The notes below the pieces were generated by a model. The model was given only the letters and a program-made list of their open reading frames with translations. It did no database searches and was not told the origin of the DNA. This document shows positions 23,314-36,484 of a stretch of 64,000 nt of DNA, piece after piece (within the stretch, counting starts at the first letter, position 1; the number at the start of each line of letters is the position of its first letter). The translations under genes and the position numbers were made by a program. This stretch comes from Panopea generosa (lineage: Eukaryota; Mollusca; Bivalvia; Adapedonta; Hiatellidae). The stretch covers positions 50,839,419 to 50,903,418 of the forward strand of contig CM055911.1 of assembly GCA_029582155.1 (NCBI GenBank). The letters are read 5' to 3'.

Positions 23314-24839
23314 ATCTTTGTTTCATTTTTTTTTTTTTTTGGATAATTTGTAGAAATGACTACAAATTCAAAATTCTTTACCAGTCTTTCATAACCCCAG
23401 ACAATTGTGCTATTTTGTAAATTTGATATGATAAAGTTACAAAATCCCCAGAAATTCAGTGCTAATTAAAAAAAACTATTTAGTAATCTTAATTATATTC
23501 ATTAGACATTTTTCTCATATCCTATATACAGGGCACCCAATTGGTATTTGTTTTTGTCTTACTTTTATACACTGGATCAAATAAGATCCATTTTGGTGGA
23601 GTGATCAATTGATTTAAATCTGATGTCGTCTGCAAACACTTACTCTTTAAACACATGGACTATCATAGTGAATATAGATATTTGACATTTATTGACCGTA
23701 ATTTGTTTGATGCATTTAAGTATAGTCATGTGACATTCCTGTGCTGATTTAGAGGACGCGTATTGTGGTTTTATAGAGAAAGAAAGTCATTGATCGTCGG
23801 CACCAGTGTTTCATAGTGTTTTTTACAGACTCTGATTATGTTATTATAAATCATTGGTGTGAATTTGTGATTATCTCTATGTACAACATTCCATCAGAAT
23901 CCGTCCATTCCAACTATTGATAAGTAATAGGAAATATTTTATAGACACAACTTTTGATGGTTATTTTGGAATAATATATATTATACATTTTTTTGTACAG
24001 ATATTTATTTATAATTTACTTTTATTTATATATTTTGTTTATATAAATTTGACTGTGATCTTAGATAATGTAAAATTTCTAAAAAAAATAGTATTCACAA
24101 TTTTTGCCAAACTTTACATGCTGTAAAGTATTAAATTGGACCAAGACTACATAATCAAGACTTGAATAATAATATCGACAGTATGCCAAACTTTTCTTGA
24201 TGTTCTTAAACAAAAACTGGCTAAAATTAGTCGCAAGAAGCAGTATTTAAAGAATAAACATCGTCTCTCAGCCTTCCCAGTATTTATTCCACATATTGCA
24301 TGTATAATATTGTATATTTTGTTGTTTTGACGTTTCATTGTATTTTATCAGTCTTTTTGATGATTCCAAAATAAAATTTACAAAAATTCAGCTGTCGGAA
24401 CCAGCTGTCCGAACTTTATACGTTGAGTGTTAACTAATTTTTGCCTCCCTTTTGAAGCTTGGTAATCTTCAGAAATTAATAAAATTCATCAAAAAGACTG
24501 ATTTGTTTTAAAAAATAATTGTCCCTATGAAGTCTGTGATAGTTGATTTACATATGATGTGAAATATTTCATGTTTAAAATTACGTTATTTCCTGCAATA
24601 TGCTTCAGATACTTCAGTGTGTTACTTGTACGTTGCACATTCATCAAACTAAGTGATCTTTTGACTTATCAAACGGTTTTTCTTGCAGATATGGCAAGTA
24701 TCCAAGTTGTGATTTGTTTGAATATTTAAAAACTGAAGTTGTACTCTCAAGTTGACCGCATACGACTGAAGCATAATGTTATCCATGTTTTATGAATAAA
24801 GTTATCAACAAACTTGCGTTTTAATTGTGTTTTGCCAAT

Positions 24840-25930
24840 GATGGAAACATCATCTTTCTGTAGAAATATGCCATGAAAACATCGGAACAGGAATGTCACC
24901 TTCCTGTAGAAATGCCATAATATATATGATAGTGAAGATACCAGAACAGTAATGTCACCTTCCTGTAGAAATGTCACAAACAGTAATGTTGCCATCCTGT
25001 AAAAATGTCATGAACAGCAATGTAACCTTCCTTTAGAAATGTCATAAATAGTAATGCCAGCTTGTTGAAATATTATGAACAGTAATGTCATGTTCCTGTA
25101 GAAATGCCTTGAACAGTTATGTCACCTTCATGTAGAAATGACATGAACAGTAATGTCACCATCTTGTAGAAATACCATAAACAGTAATATACCTTCATGT
25201 AGAAATGACATGAATAATAATGTTACCTACCTGTAGAAATGTCATAAATGCAAACTTGCAGAAATGTTATGAACTGTAATGCCATGTTCCTGTAGAAATG
25301 TTGCCTTCTTGTGAAAATGTGATGAACAGTAATGCAACATTCCTATTGAAATACTATGAATAGTAAGGTTACCTTCTTGTAGAAATGTCATGAACAGTAT
25401 ATCACCATCCTGTATAAATGTCATGAGCAGTAATGCCATGAAATGTCACTTTCCTGTAGAAATGTCATGAATAGTTATGTTGTCATCGTTTATAAATGCC
25501 ATGAACAGTAATGTCAGCTTCCTGAAGAAATGTCATGAACAGTAATGTTGACTTCCTGTAGCAATGCCATGGAATAGTAATGTTGGCTTCCTGAAGAAAT
25601 GTCATGAACAGTATGTTGTCTTCCTGTAGAAATGCCATGGAACAGTAATGTCATCTTCCTGTAGAAATGTCATGAACAGTAATATTGCCTTCAATGCAAT
25701 GGAACAGTAATGTCACCTTCCTGTAGAAATATCATGAACAGTAATGTTGCCTTCCTGTAGAAATGCTATGTATCAGAAATTTCACCTTCCTGTAGAAATG
25801 TCATGAACGCTTATGTTGCCTTTCATGCCATGAAACAGTAATGTCACCTTCCTGTAGAAATGTCATGAACAGTAATGTTGCCTTCCTGTAAAAATGCCAT
25901 GGAACAGTAATGTTGCCTTCAATACAGTGA
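24840..25930. repeat. Degenerate 34-bp minisatellite
   Basis: About 30 units of a consensus close to gaacagtaatgtcaccttcc followed by tgtagaaatgtcat. Units differ by substitutions and small indels, so the array looks old. It begins 1.6 kb after the dynein stop codon. Confidence 0.85.
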
Positions 25931-26164
25931 TGGGGACTTGCATGCAAAACTTTAACCAAGGTGTGATGCTGATGCCAACTAACAGGTGAGAAGAATAGCT
26001 CTCTTCATTCTCCAAATAGTTGAGCGAAAAATGACCTGCATTATCATTCTCCTTTTTGCCCTCTATCCACCTGCAAAGTTGCACAAACCTAGCTTAGATA
26101 TTTTTGGAAAATCTTCCAGATAGCCAGACAGGTGAACAGAGGGAAACCTATAATCCCTCTGGTG

Positions 26165-26320
26165 AAACTAGGGACTAATAATTAGTTTTTTGGGAGACAG
26201 TTTGCCAGTTACTTGCGGAAGGACAGTGGTTCTACTCTTCCTCCACCACTAAAACTGGATATTCCATAATTTATAACCTGAAATGTGTTGAAAATACCAT
26301 TAATTAATTCAAATTCAAAT
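26165..26320 (+). mobile_element. SINE family D, 3' part
   Basis: gacagtttgccagttacttg, aaggacagtggttctactct, accactaaaactggatattc and tgaaatgtgttgaaaatacc, with a small internal deletion and an A-rich end. Confidence 0.7.
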
Positions 26321-26456
26321 AAAAAAAAATACCTGAAGCTAAAAATTACCACCCATGGATATGTGTACATGGAAAAGGAACAGCATAATTTTATACAGGT
26401 TTTATGTATGGATTGTGTGCCAAATGTAGATACACATGTAACTGGAATGAATGAAT

Positions 26457-26600
26457 GACTCCCTGGAACCACACGGTTTGTAATTTAACCACAATAGTAA
26501 AAATGATGCCCATTCAGAGGATTCTTACCACTCTGCAGAGATCGACAGTGATTCTATTCTTAGCTGGAACCACATGGGCTACATGTAACTGGAAAATGTA
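26457..26600. repeat. Dispersed repeat H, copy 1
   Basis: Shared with 40896-41065: ctccctggaaccacac, ttaaccacaatag, ctctgcagagatcgacagtg, attctattcttagc and ggaaccacatgggct. Class unknown. Confidence 0.6.
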
Positions 26601-27849
26601 GAAAATGAACAACACGGCAAATATTGGTTAGGAGATAAAAACTTTATTATTATATACAAATCCAACACAATTGAGTAATTTTTCCCATAAAGGTAAGAAA
26701 GGCTTTAATTGGGTTAAAACACCCCCAAAACAACAGGAATCAATTGCAGAGTTATCTTCTCTTACATATATGAAATGCAGCACAGGTGAAAAAAGTTTAT
26801 AAATATTTTGTTTAATATTAAAGGGTCAAACAGTTAAATTCATAAATATTCAATTCCCTCTTCGCTTCTAATAGATATTTTACTACATGATGCAAATATA
26901 ATATTTAGATATCCCAGCATGTTTGCAGCCTCATAATTTTTAAACTATTTCAGATTTTTGTAAATGGATAAAATGCATTGTATTTCGCACATTTTTTTAT
27001 CATACATGACATGGTAACGCGAACTTCTTTCCTTATGTTTTAATTGGCATGGAAGAAAATAAAGAAAATATCAATTAATATCTACTGTTATTAACCAAAC
27101 TAACTTGAGTTTTATAAAAAATGTTAACAATTTCTTAAACATAAAATTCTGATTGATATCTTCATATTGTTTACACATGCAAGTGTAAAAATAATTACAC
27201 AATGTGTAAATACGAGTAAAATTCTATTATAACACTGTCATTTCTCTTTACTTAGCAGATGCATTACGCTTTAATTTATTGTAACTTATTCTTGTAGTTT
27301 TTAAAAGTCATTTACAGCACACATTCAGAAAGAACCCTACATGCATTACTGTTACATATACAAACATGGTTGTCTGAAATTTGATGTCAATTCTAAGTAT
27401 ACATTTTAATCTCTTAAATCCATTGAAAACTCCTAATAAACATTTAAATACATCTTTTAAAAAAAAATACTTCCTGTGTTTACAAATAGATTTTCTGCCC
27501 TACCAAGATGTTTAATTTGACAGTTTGATAAATTATTTCATCTGCAAGCTGTACTTAATTCACCCTGCATACAATCCCATAATGCAAGATTGTCCTCTGC
27601 CAATCACAGTGAAGTTTACAGTCACATGACACATACAATCCAATCAGCTTTTTGTACTACATATAACTAATGCTGTAGAAAATAACACAATTTATGTGAA
27701 AATATATATGTAATAATGTGGAATATTTTTATTAAAAGTTTCCAAATAATTTAATTTAATTTCCACAAAAGCATTGACAAAAAACAGTGCTACAGAATAA
27801 ATAACAATTGTGTATTTGTTCATGTGGGTTTTCCCCCTTTTTATCAGTG

Positions 27850-28058
27850 GTTTAATGGTGGTCAGTCTGCTAATCATTGGTCCTGGGATCTGTCAAACAG
27901 TTAACTAGTACTAGACACACTTATCTCTGTAAGTTGCTGACTACTTCCCAACATAGTCGGAGATGGGACACATGACAGGCCAGGTGGGGATTATAACTGA
28001 CAACCCCTGAATTGACATTCGGACAGGTTACCAACTGAGCCAGCTAGGCCCAGCATCT
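27850..28058 (-). mobile_element. SINE family C, minus orientation
   Basis: tcctgggatctgtcaaacag, ttaactagtactagacacac, taagttgctgactacttccc, then the complementary tRNA-like head (gttaccaactgagccagcta). Diverged but ordered. Confidence 0.7.
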
Positions 28059-28634
28059 GATTACTAGTAAGTAACTGACGACTGGTAAGTTTTTAAAAAA
28101 AAAATATAATTTCTTCAACAAGTTCAACTGGCAAAATAGACTAATGGAAAATGCAAAGTTTTTCGTATCTTGTACTTTCAGATAAAATTTTGAAACACAA
28201 ATACTGAGAGAAATTAGTTACGTCTTTTCATATAATTTTTTTTACAATACACTGTATAAACAAATTCCTAACCTCATCTTGTGCATTTTTATATTTGCCA
28301 GTACCTTAGGAGACATTTTAACGTAGTTTCATTTATTTACATTCTGGGGCTAAAAATATAATGCCCCTTTATATGAAACAGAATTTGAGAGATAAAATTG
28401 TTAAAATATTCCTTTAGAACTGCGGAAAAACTTTTGCCGAAAAATAAATGGTGGTAAAAAATATTACAAAAAAATGCATAACAGTTCATGCAAGTTCTTA
28501 TTTCAATAAATCTCTCTCATTTTACATCAAAGAACTTACTATGAAGTTACATTATATAAGAATCAAAGTAGTTTTTATTGATTTTTATTTTAAAAATACT
28601 GTTTGTTAATGATTCTTCTTTTCTTTTCATTTTT

Positions 28635-28865
28635 TGAATGGGATTTAACGCCATTTTCAATACAATTCATGTTATATATGACATCCAGTTTTATTGGTGA
28701 CGGAAGAGCTGGGAATGAATCCGAGTAGAATCACCGTCCTTCCGCTAGTAACCAGCAAACTTTCTCACAAAGTTTTAAAACCAAGTGAGACTCACTCCTA
28801 CAACCTTAGCAGTGAGAGGTAAGTGATTTTGAAACGACATCTGAGACCATTTGCTGACGATTCAA
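28635..28865 (-). mobile_element. SINE family D, minus orientation, near full length
   Basis: gaatgggatttaacgccatt, ttatatatgacatccagttt, tcaccgtccttccgctagta, agcaaactttctcacaaag and the B-box complement cctacaacctt are all in family order. Confidence 0.8.
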
Positions 28866-30632
28866 TTTTAAGTTATAACATTCGTGACTGATATGACATG
28901 CTAGGTACCCGTAGGACTTTCACAATGTCAAAAATGTACTCTTACATGACGTTCCTCGTCAAACTTATTTCTATCAATATATACTGTGACCTTATTAATG
29001 CCATAAAGAAATGGCTTACTTTTCATTTATAATATTGTGTTAAAATTTAAATCAAAACTTGCGAGGCAAACACAAAAATTCTACTTTTAAATATCTCATT
29101 TTTTTATAATACTCATTTACACAAAACTTATGTCCAGTGAATTTGTATTTAATTAACTAATCTACAAATGACAATTTATCCTAGCAAGATTGCAAAATAC
29201 TTGACAATACATCTATGTTATAAATTATTGCACATTTTGTAGAAAATACTTCCTGATTGCAGGAAGCTAAAAACTGACGTGAAATGTAAAATTGTCCTTC
29301 ATGTATATCAATCAAGCTTAAACAGAAGATATTCAGGGTTAGATAGAACGACACTAAGCAAACACAAAAAGTAAGGAAATTCAGTAGAGCTGGGACAAAT
29401 AAAAGGAAAATTTGAACTTGTTAAATAAATGCAAATTTGTGAAAGGAGAGTGGGTGGGGTGTTTATACAATGTCGTGCAAGATCAAACTTTTAACTAAGT
29501 CCTTAATAAAATATCAAATTCATTATAAATAACATCATGCATGTATAAGATGCGGATTCAACAGCAATGTCCTCTAGTTCCCAAGTAAAATTGAAATGAG
29601 ACATTTAAAAAATCGAATCAAAGATATCTTGAAACTTTGACATTGCAGAATGTATGTGATGTGTAAGTTGGTATTTTGTTCAAATATTTATTGCTCAATT
29701 ACATGCAAGGATTTTGATGTTGAAATACAAGAATCAACAGTAACGGAAATTGCGTATTAGGGTCACTTGTCCCAGCTCTTGAAGTGGTTCAAAGTACAGA
29801 AATTTCATATCCAGGTGACAGATACTGGTTATCGGAATGCTATAACAATCAACAAGTCTTGTGTACAGTTTGTTTCCCAACTGCCTTATAACACAGCACA
29901 TGTCCACATACAGTGTTCTCCTTCCTAATTTTGGTAAAATATGCATAATAGAAATTATTTTTCATTTGCTTGCAAGTTATCTGAAATTTATATTTTAACT
30001 AGAAATGTGTCTGTCAACACAAATGCACTTGCTATTGATTGGAAACCAAATTTACGAAAATTAAGTCATAACTCCTGTAAATTTTGACTGACTTCGACAA
30101 ATATTAAACTTGACCTTTATTTTATAATTATACATGTACACACGAAATATTAATTACATATATCAACCCCTTTAAAAGATATTGATTGAAAAACAAATTT
30201 TTCTTACTCTAGCACACAAACAGAACAAACGAGTAATACCTCGTCACCATTCTCCAGGTTGCAGTGGCATAATAAAAGACAAATAATCAAAATGCTGGGG
30301 TGCCATTTCAGGTCTGAAGTAGTGGACATTACCCTCTGTAAATCTATAACATACATAAATACAACCGAAAAGAAAACAATCTAAAGTCTATTATATATAT
30401 ATGTATTATATCAATATGACCGTATGGAAATCATACAGTAAAAATTATGTGTAAATAGTATGGTGAGACCAAAGCATAACATGTCAAATTTAATAGTGGT
30501 GTGAGACCTTGGCCAGCAAGGGACACCAAGAAACGGGAAAATTACAGCAAATTAAAAGTCTTTTGTGCACTTAACAAATTGTTTCCATTTTTTTAGTCTG
30601 TACATGTTCAAAATGAAGTTGGAACGAGATCT

Positions 30633-30770
30633 GGACCCGGTTTCTCGAAAATACTTAAGTCTGCTATTTTACTTAAACTCAAATAGTGTGCTCAATTTAA
30701 GTATAAAATTGAGTACACTATCAAGTTTAAGTAAAATAAGAGACTTAAGTATTTTTGTGAAACCGGGGCC
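30633..30770. repeat. Foldback (hairpin) element of about 138 bp
   Basis: The left arm starts ggacccggtttctcgaaaat and the right arm ends gtgaaaccggggcc. The arms pair almost throughout, including acttaagtct/agacttaagt and tttacttaaactc/aagtttaagtaaa. The centre is near 30701. Probably a MITE; an open frame across it is incidental. Confidence 0.8.
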
Positions 30771-30897
30771 TGGCAATCAAAGGAGGAATTATAGAACCAA
30801 TCATGCAAGATTTTCTTACCTCTAAGAGGAATAAGATTAAAGTGGCATTTCAGCACAGGAATTTTAGAACTCTTAAGTAAACGGACACAAATTTTTT

Positions 30898-31080
30898 TTT
30901 ATTGGGGTTCAACGCCATTTTCATTAACTTCTTAATGGTAACCAATTCAGAACCTGAATAAACCCGCATCTTTCTGTAAGTAACTAGCAACTTTCATGCT
31001 TGAACATTTTGAAAATGGCTGGGCTTGGACATGTGACCTAAGTAATAAGAGGCAAAGTAATATTGAGACCGCACCTTGGG
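30898..31080 (-). mobile_element. SINE family D, minus orientation
   Basis: attggggttcaacgccattt, atctttctgtaagtaactag and an internally rearranged head (gacatgtgacctaagtaata). Diverged. Confidence 0.6.
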
Positions 31081-31302
31081 TCCGAGGACTAGCTAATAAT
31101 ATGATTGAAACATGATACCTGATCTGCATTGAAAAAAAATCTTTGGTTGAAACACAGTTTAGGTTGTAATAAAGCCTACAAACATATAACATGCAATGTG
31201 AAATTTTATTTTTGGTTGGAATGTAGTCCATAGAAAAAAGAAATCCTTTATATCTTAAAGACAATCCAGAGTAGTATACATGATTGTTGCCACAACACTT
31301 TC

Positions 31303-31775
31303 TATAACTGGTTCAATGATCATTGCTTGGTGTTAGAACACATTAAGTTCCTGGTGTTATAACACTATCTACAATTAAATTCTAATTTTATTTTTGAGCA
31401 ATGCAGACATTACCCATATATAGCTATGACCAACAACTGATTATTAGAACATGACTAATATTTGGCATTTAAATACGATCCATTCTTGGTATTAGAATAT
31501 GACCAATGCTTGGCGTTAAAATATGATCCATTCTTGGAATTAGAATATGACCAATGCTTAGTATTAAAATTCAAACCATTCTTGGTGTTGGAACACAATC
31601 AATGCTTGGTATTAGAAAACTGTCAATACTTGGTGTTGGAACACAATCAATGTTAGGTGTTAGAACACAATCAATCAATGATGTTAGAACATGATCAATG
31701 CTTGGTATTAAAACACAATCAATGCTTGGTATTAGAAAACTGTCAATACTTGGTGTTAGAACACGACCAATTGAG
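31303..31775. repeat. 24-bp minisatellite with 48-bp alternation
   Basis: Units such as ttagaatatgaccaatgctt plus ggcg start at 31492, 31516 and 31540. Variants with ccattcttgg and ccaatgcttgg alternate in part, giving a 48-bp period. Two units near 31310-31360 are separated from the rest by about 80 bp. Because 24 divides by 3, an open frame with repeating LVLEHNQC results. Confidence 0.85.
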
Positions 31776-33416
31776 AAAGGTCAAGTATCGTTATTGGAAT
31801 ATTATACATAAATATAAATATTCAAATATATTTTTCATCAAACATGATACTGATGGGCCAAACTGTTAGGAGCACAAAAGCTTCAAACTATCATCAAAAA
31901 CTGAAAACAATTTTGATTAACAATTAAACATTTAAGAATTTGTAACAAAAGATGTAACAGTGATACGAGGTATTTATAAAATATATATAATATATATTTG
32001 TATCAACGTACCAATCTGAAATGGCAGTTTGAACTTTCGGTTCAAGTTCAATTATATTACTATCAACAATCTTCTCATTGACGGTGTGTAAATTTATCAA
32101 AATAGGATTAATTTACCCAATTATTTTTTTTCAAAATCTAATAAAATTCTAATATTAACAAACAAAATGGTTATAAGAGATAACCATGTTTTCAGTATTC
32201 CATAAAACCTATTTTGTGAATATGTTTGGAAATTGATCATTTTCGCAATATAGAACATTTTTTTCTCAATCAAATTTGTGTAAGTCTGGTTTATAAATAT
32301 ATTTTTATAAAAAAAGTTAATAATTGTAAGTAAGGTAACAACATGACAATACATTTATGTTATAAAGAGCAGACAATAGAAGCAACTTTGAAAGAAAAAT
32401 AATCACTCAAAAAGCAAAAAAAATTAGATGAACTTAAATTAAAATGAAAGTTCAAATTGCCAGTCCCAATTGGTACAACTATAAAACTATATAAACAAAT
32501 GTGTAGAATATTTTACATACACAGAAAATGGGCAAGCATTAAACTATTATTTTTAAAATATACCTACAGTTTCAGAATTACAAAAAGTGAATAAAATCAA
32601 GTGGAAAGATTCAGTGTATTGTCCAAGAAGAATTGTTATTGTTTAATTCAACTTAAAACTGATACAGCTGTCATGGCAGACAGTCATGATTATGAAAATA
32701 ATTATCTACTATTAACACAAGTTATCTAATTTCTACTGGTACATTGTTTGCCAAATTTTGATGATAATTGGGGTAGGTGATTAATGTGTTTGAAAAGACT
32801 TCCAAGATATTTTATGTACATACATGCTCGCGAAAACACCCATTAAAGCTCCGTCTACACTTCACATGCAAGGTGATCATGCTTTATTAAACAATGCGTG
32901 TATATCAAATGTATAGCAAAGAAAATTGTATTAAAATTGGTCACTTGGGCTGAAAATTCATAAAGCATGTCTGTGAACAATGAGAAGAAAACTAGGAATG
33001 CTCAAGTTGAATAACCTATCTATATATCTCACTCACTTTTAAATCTCATTAAAACTCAAGTTTACTTGTTGATAATTGATTATCCAATCAGTAGGACAGG
33101 ACCCTCATTTATCAAATGTTTTGTTTAAAACCACAAGTTCAATATCTCAATTATTCTAATTCAAAATTGTTACAAAGTGAACAGGACAATGTAAAACCAT
33201 GTAAAGTTATACCTCCAAAAGGAAACCATTGAGAGTCTCACTGATGTGCATTACCCTGTGAAGGGCTGTGCCATTTAAGATATCATTTTCTGTCTTGTTG
33301 GCATATAAATGTTCTTGCAGTCAATCTAAATTCTAGGACCATCCAAAGCATAATAAGAATCATAATGTATCCTAGTTCAGGTGAATAATAATAATATAAA
33401 CAAAAACAAGTGTCTT

Positions 33417-33836
33417 TAGAAGCAGCTGGTCTCACTTTATACAAGTTTGAAACAGCTGGTCTCACATTATACAAGTCTGAAACAGCTGGTCTCACATTAT
33501 ACAAGTTTGAAGTAGCTGGCCTCACTTTATACAAGTCTGAAGCAGCTGGTCTCTCTTTATCCAAGTTTGAAACAGCTGGTCTCACTTTATACAAGTTTGG
33601 AACAGCTGGTCTCACTTTATACAAGTTTAAAACAGCTGGTCTCACTTTACACAAGTTTAAAACAGCTGGTCTCACTTTATACAAGTCTGAAACAGCTGGC
33701 CTTACAGTATACAAGTTTGAAGCAGCTGGCCTCACTTTATACAAGTTTGAAGCAGCATATAAGACTGTATACACTTTAGAAGCAAGTTTGTCCTACTGTA
33801 TACATTGATGAAGCAGTTGGTCTGACAGTTTACACT
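33417..33836. repeat. 30-bp minisatellite
   Basis: About eleven regular units of aacagctggtctcactttat plus acaagtttga, then three or so decayed units. The period is a multiple of three, so both strands stay open with decapeptide repeats (AGLTLYKFET on +, VRPAVSNLYK on -). Nothing else suggests coding. Confidence 0.9.
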
Positions 33837-34207
33837 TCCAGAAATGCATGGAAGTCATCATATTCATTAAGATATACTCAACAAAACTTCAAACATTTTT
33901 ATATATATATTATTTGAGCTCAATAACTTATTTTATTCATTAAATAATCTGTTGATCTTCTGCACAGTAGATATTACTTCTGGATAAAACACATGGAAGT
34001 CCGAATGGTCACATGTGTTTGTTGCTCCAGTCAACAAGTTGGATATGTTATTTCTGGGGCAAACTATTAAAATGTCTTCTAATAAAAAACACTTGTAATA
34101 TAGTAGCTGTATGCTCAACCAACTCCAACAGATTAAGAAAATAATAAACTTTGTTTAACATCTGTACAGATATAACTGCTAAAATGATTTAATTGAATTG
34201 AATATTT

Positions 34208-34432
34208 AGCCTCATTTTTATGCCATCGAGGACTAACAGATGATCAGTTTACCTAACCACTGTTTCCTGGGATCCTGAAAGGTTAACCAGTACTCAAGCG
34301 CACCCTATCTCCGCAAGTAACTGATAACTTCCCCACTTGAATCAGCGGGGAGAGATGAATGATAATGAGATACAATGTTGTATATCAATTATAACGGAGA
34401 CTGTTGCCAGGCGGGGATTCAAACCTGCTAAA
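34208..34432 (-). mobile_element. SINE family C, minus orientation
   Basis: gatgatcagtttacctaacc, ctgtttcctgggatcctgaa, ggttaaccagtactcaagc and taactgataacttcc, ending ggcggggattcaaacctgct. The distal tRNA head is cut off. Confidence 0.75.
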
Positions 34433-34513
34433 ATGAAACTAAGTACAGACATTAAGGTATGTCTATGCTATTTTCATGGTTTGTGTTCTCGATGGTATGT
34501 TTGTTTGAACAGT

Positions 34514-34772
34514 TAATTAGCTTTATTTTCATGCCATCAGAAGATCAGTCAACTTAACTACTCTTTCCTGGGATCCTTGTAGGTTAACCAGTACTCTAGC
34601 ACACAAATTATAACTTTTACACTTGAATCAGCTGTAAACAATGAATAACAATGAGACAAAATGTTGTATATCATTCATCACAGAGACTTTGGCAAGACAG
34701 AAGATTCAAACTTATGACCCCATGGATTGAAAGTGAGACGTGCTACCAACTGAGCTAACTGGGCCTGGTCCT
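34514..34772 (-). mobile_element. SINE family C, minus orientation, full length
   Basis: agatcagtcaacttaactac, tttcctgggatccttgtagg, ttaaccagtactctagc and the complete head complement tgctaccaactgagctaact. It lies about 80 bp from another copy in the same orientation. Confidence 0.75.
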
Positions 34773-36484
34773 CTCGATAGTATAACACACTTAACAGAAT
34801 ATTCTGTTGAGTTGAATATAAAAAAGTATCTGTTAATCAAAAAGTAATCTGTGTGCCTTCACTTATTCACTTACGGCATGTAAATTAACTAAACACTGAC
34901 CCTTCAAAGCAAAATGTAATTACTGAATGAAACTTGGTTGAGTATCATTACTGAAATTGTCATGAGCTTCAGATTGAAAGCAACTGAATAGAATAGAATA
35001 TAACATACTGCTGTCCATCATATTATTTTGATTTTAATAAATAACATCCAATCATCACAACCAAAAATGCATTTAAGAGACATAATAAGGTGAGGTGTAC
35101 ATCGTATATACTATAATACATAACAAGTTTTATGGGACACTGAAATGAACACCGATTCTCCAACACAAATTGCTCTTAAGCTACATTTTCATCAAGAATC
35201 TCAGTATATCAAGTGCTTATGAAATAACTGTTTGACCAATTTTATACTTATTTGAATTTAAAAGTTTAAAAAATTAACTTTTTAAAATAATTTATGAAGG
35301 GAAGCCAAAAAATGTCAGATGTGCAAATTACAAGTAGCTGGAAACAATGAAAAAAAGATGATTTTCATTGAATTCATTTATGTATAATGGAATTATATTA
35401 TTAGGATTTAAATTTTTTAAGTTATATTTAAACCTTAAATTAAAACCATACGGAAATTCAGAAGTCTTCACTCACTTCCATAAATGTTATTTTTAAGAAG
35501 CTCTTAAGTTTCTTGTCTGATCTGGACATGAACTGTATATCTACAGCAAACAGCAATAATGTAATAATTTCACAAGAAAAGAATTAAAGCTGAAGTTTGT
35601 TTTGGCAGTTAAACAACAAAAGATAAGTTTGTGTATCTAAGACATTGGGGGAGAACCTTTGGAAGTGAATCTGCAAGCCAAGGGCTATCTGTGAGGTATC
35701 ACAGTTCTACTACAAAAGGTACTATACCCTTACCATTAAACTTCACCTGTGCGGTAACATCAACTTTTTTGTTAATCTTTCGCTTTTATTTCGCATCAAA
35801 CATTTTTTTCAAAGGACTGCCAGAGTGAAATGGTCAAAATATACTGCCTGAAAATTTTTTTTCTCTATGCATCCCTATTCTCTATGCAAAATCTATGCAT
35901 TAAGCAAAAAAGACAAAAAAGAATTTTCTTCAGCTTCTTTCCTTTACAAATTTACAAAAATGTCCTTGACAGTCAACTCAAGTTTATTATCTAAAGGATT
36001 ACAATCTGCAGGACTGTTTAGGACTTCGGTAACTATTTACAAAAAGAAAACACTCTATTTAATGCCATAAATACAATATTTTTTTCCAATATTTATAATA
36101 AAAAAACAAAAGAATAATAAAATCACTGAACATTTCAGGGAATAGACAAAATAGTTCTTAAACTTGACCAAAATCATTCTAATTAAATACCTCACTATTT
36201 CTGTATTAAAATGATACAACATTTTGTTGCTACTGTAACTATAGCAGAATAAAACTGTTAAAACTGTTCACTAAGTCAGGTGACATATTAGTGTGATGAA
36301 CACGTCTGATATTGTAGGCGTATAGTACCTTTCAACAACTAATGGGGAACATCTTTAAAAAGAGAAAAAGACAAACAGGTTGAGCAATGGAACATTGCTA
36401 TAGAAACATAGCAAAGGTAAACATATAAATCACATCCACTACAATGCAGGTAGGTGTACAATGTGGACCAGTGCTGTTGATTAA

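Noticed and set aside
33283-33808. Long open frames on both strands with decapeptide repeats
   Set aside because: By-product of a 30-bp tandem repeat; overlapping on opposite strands with no other coding sign.
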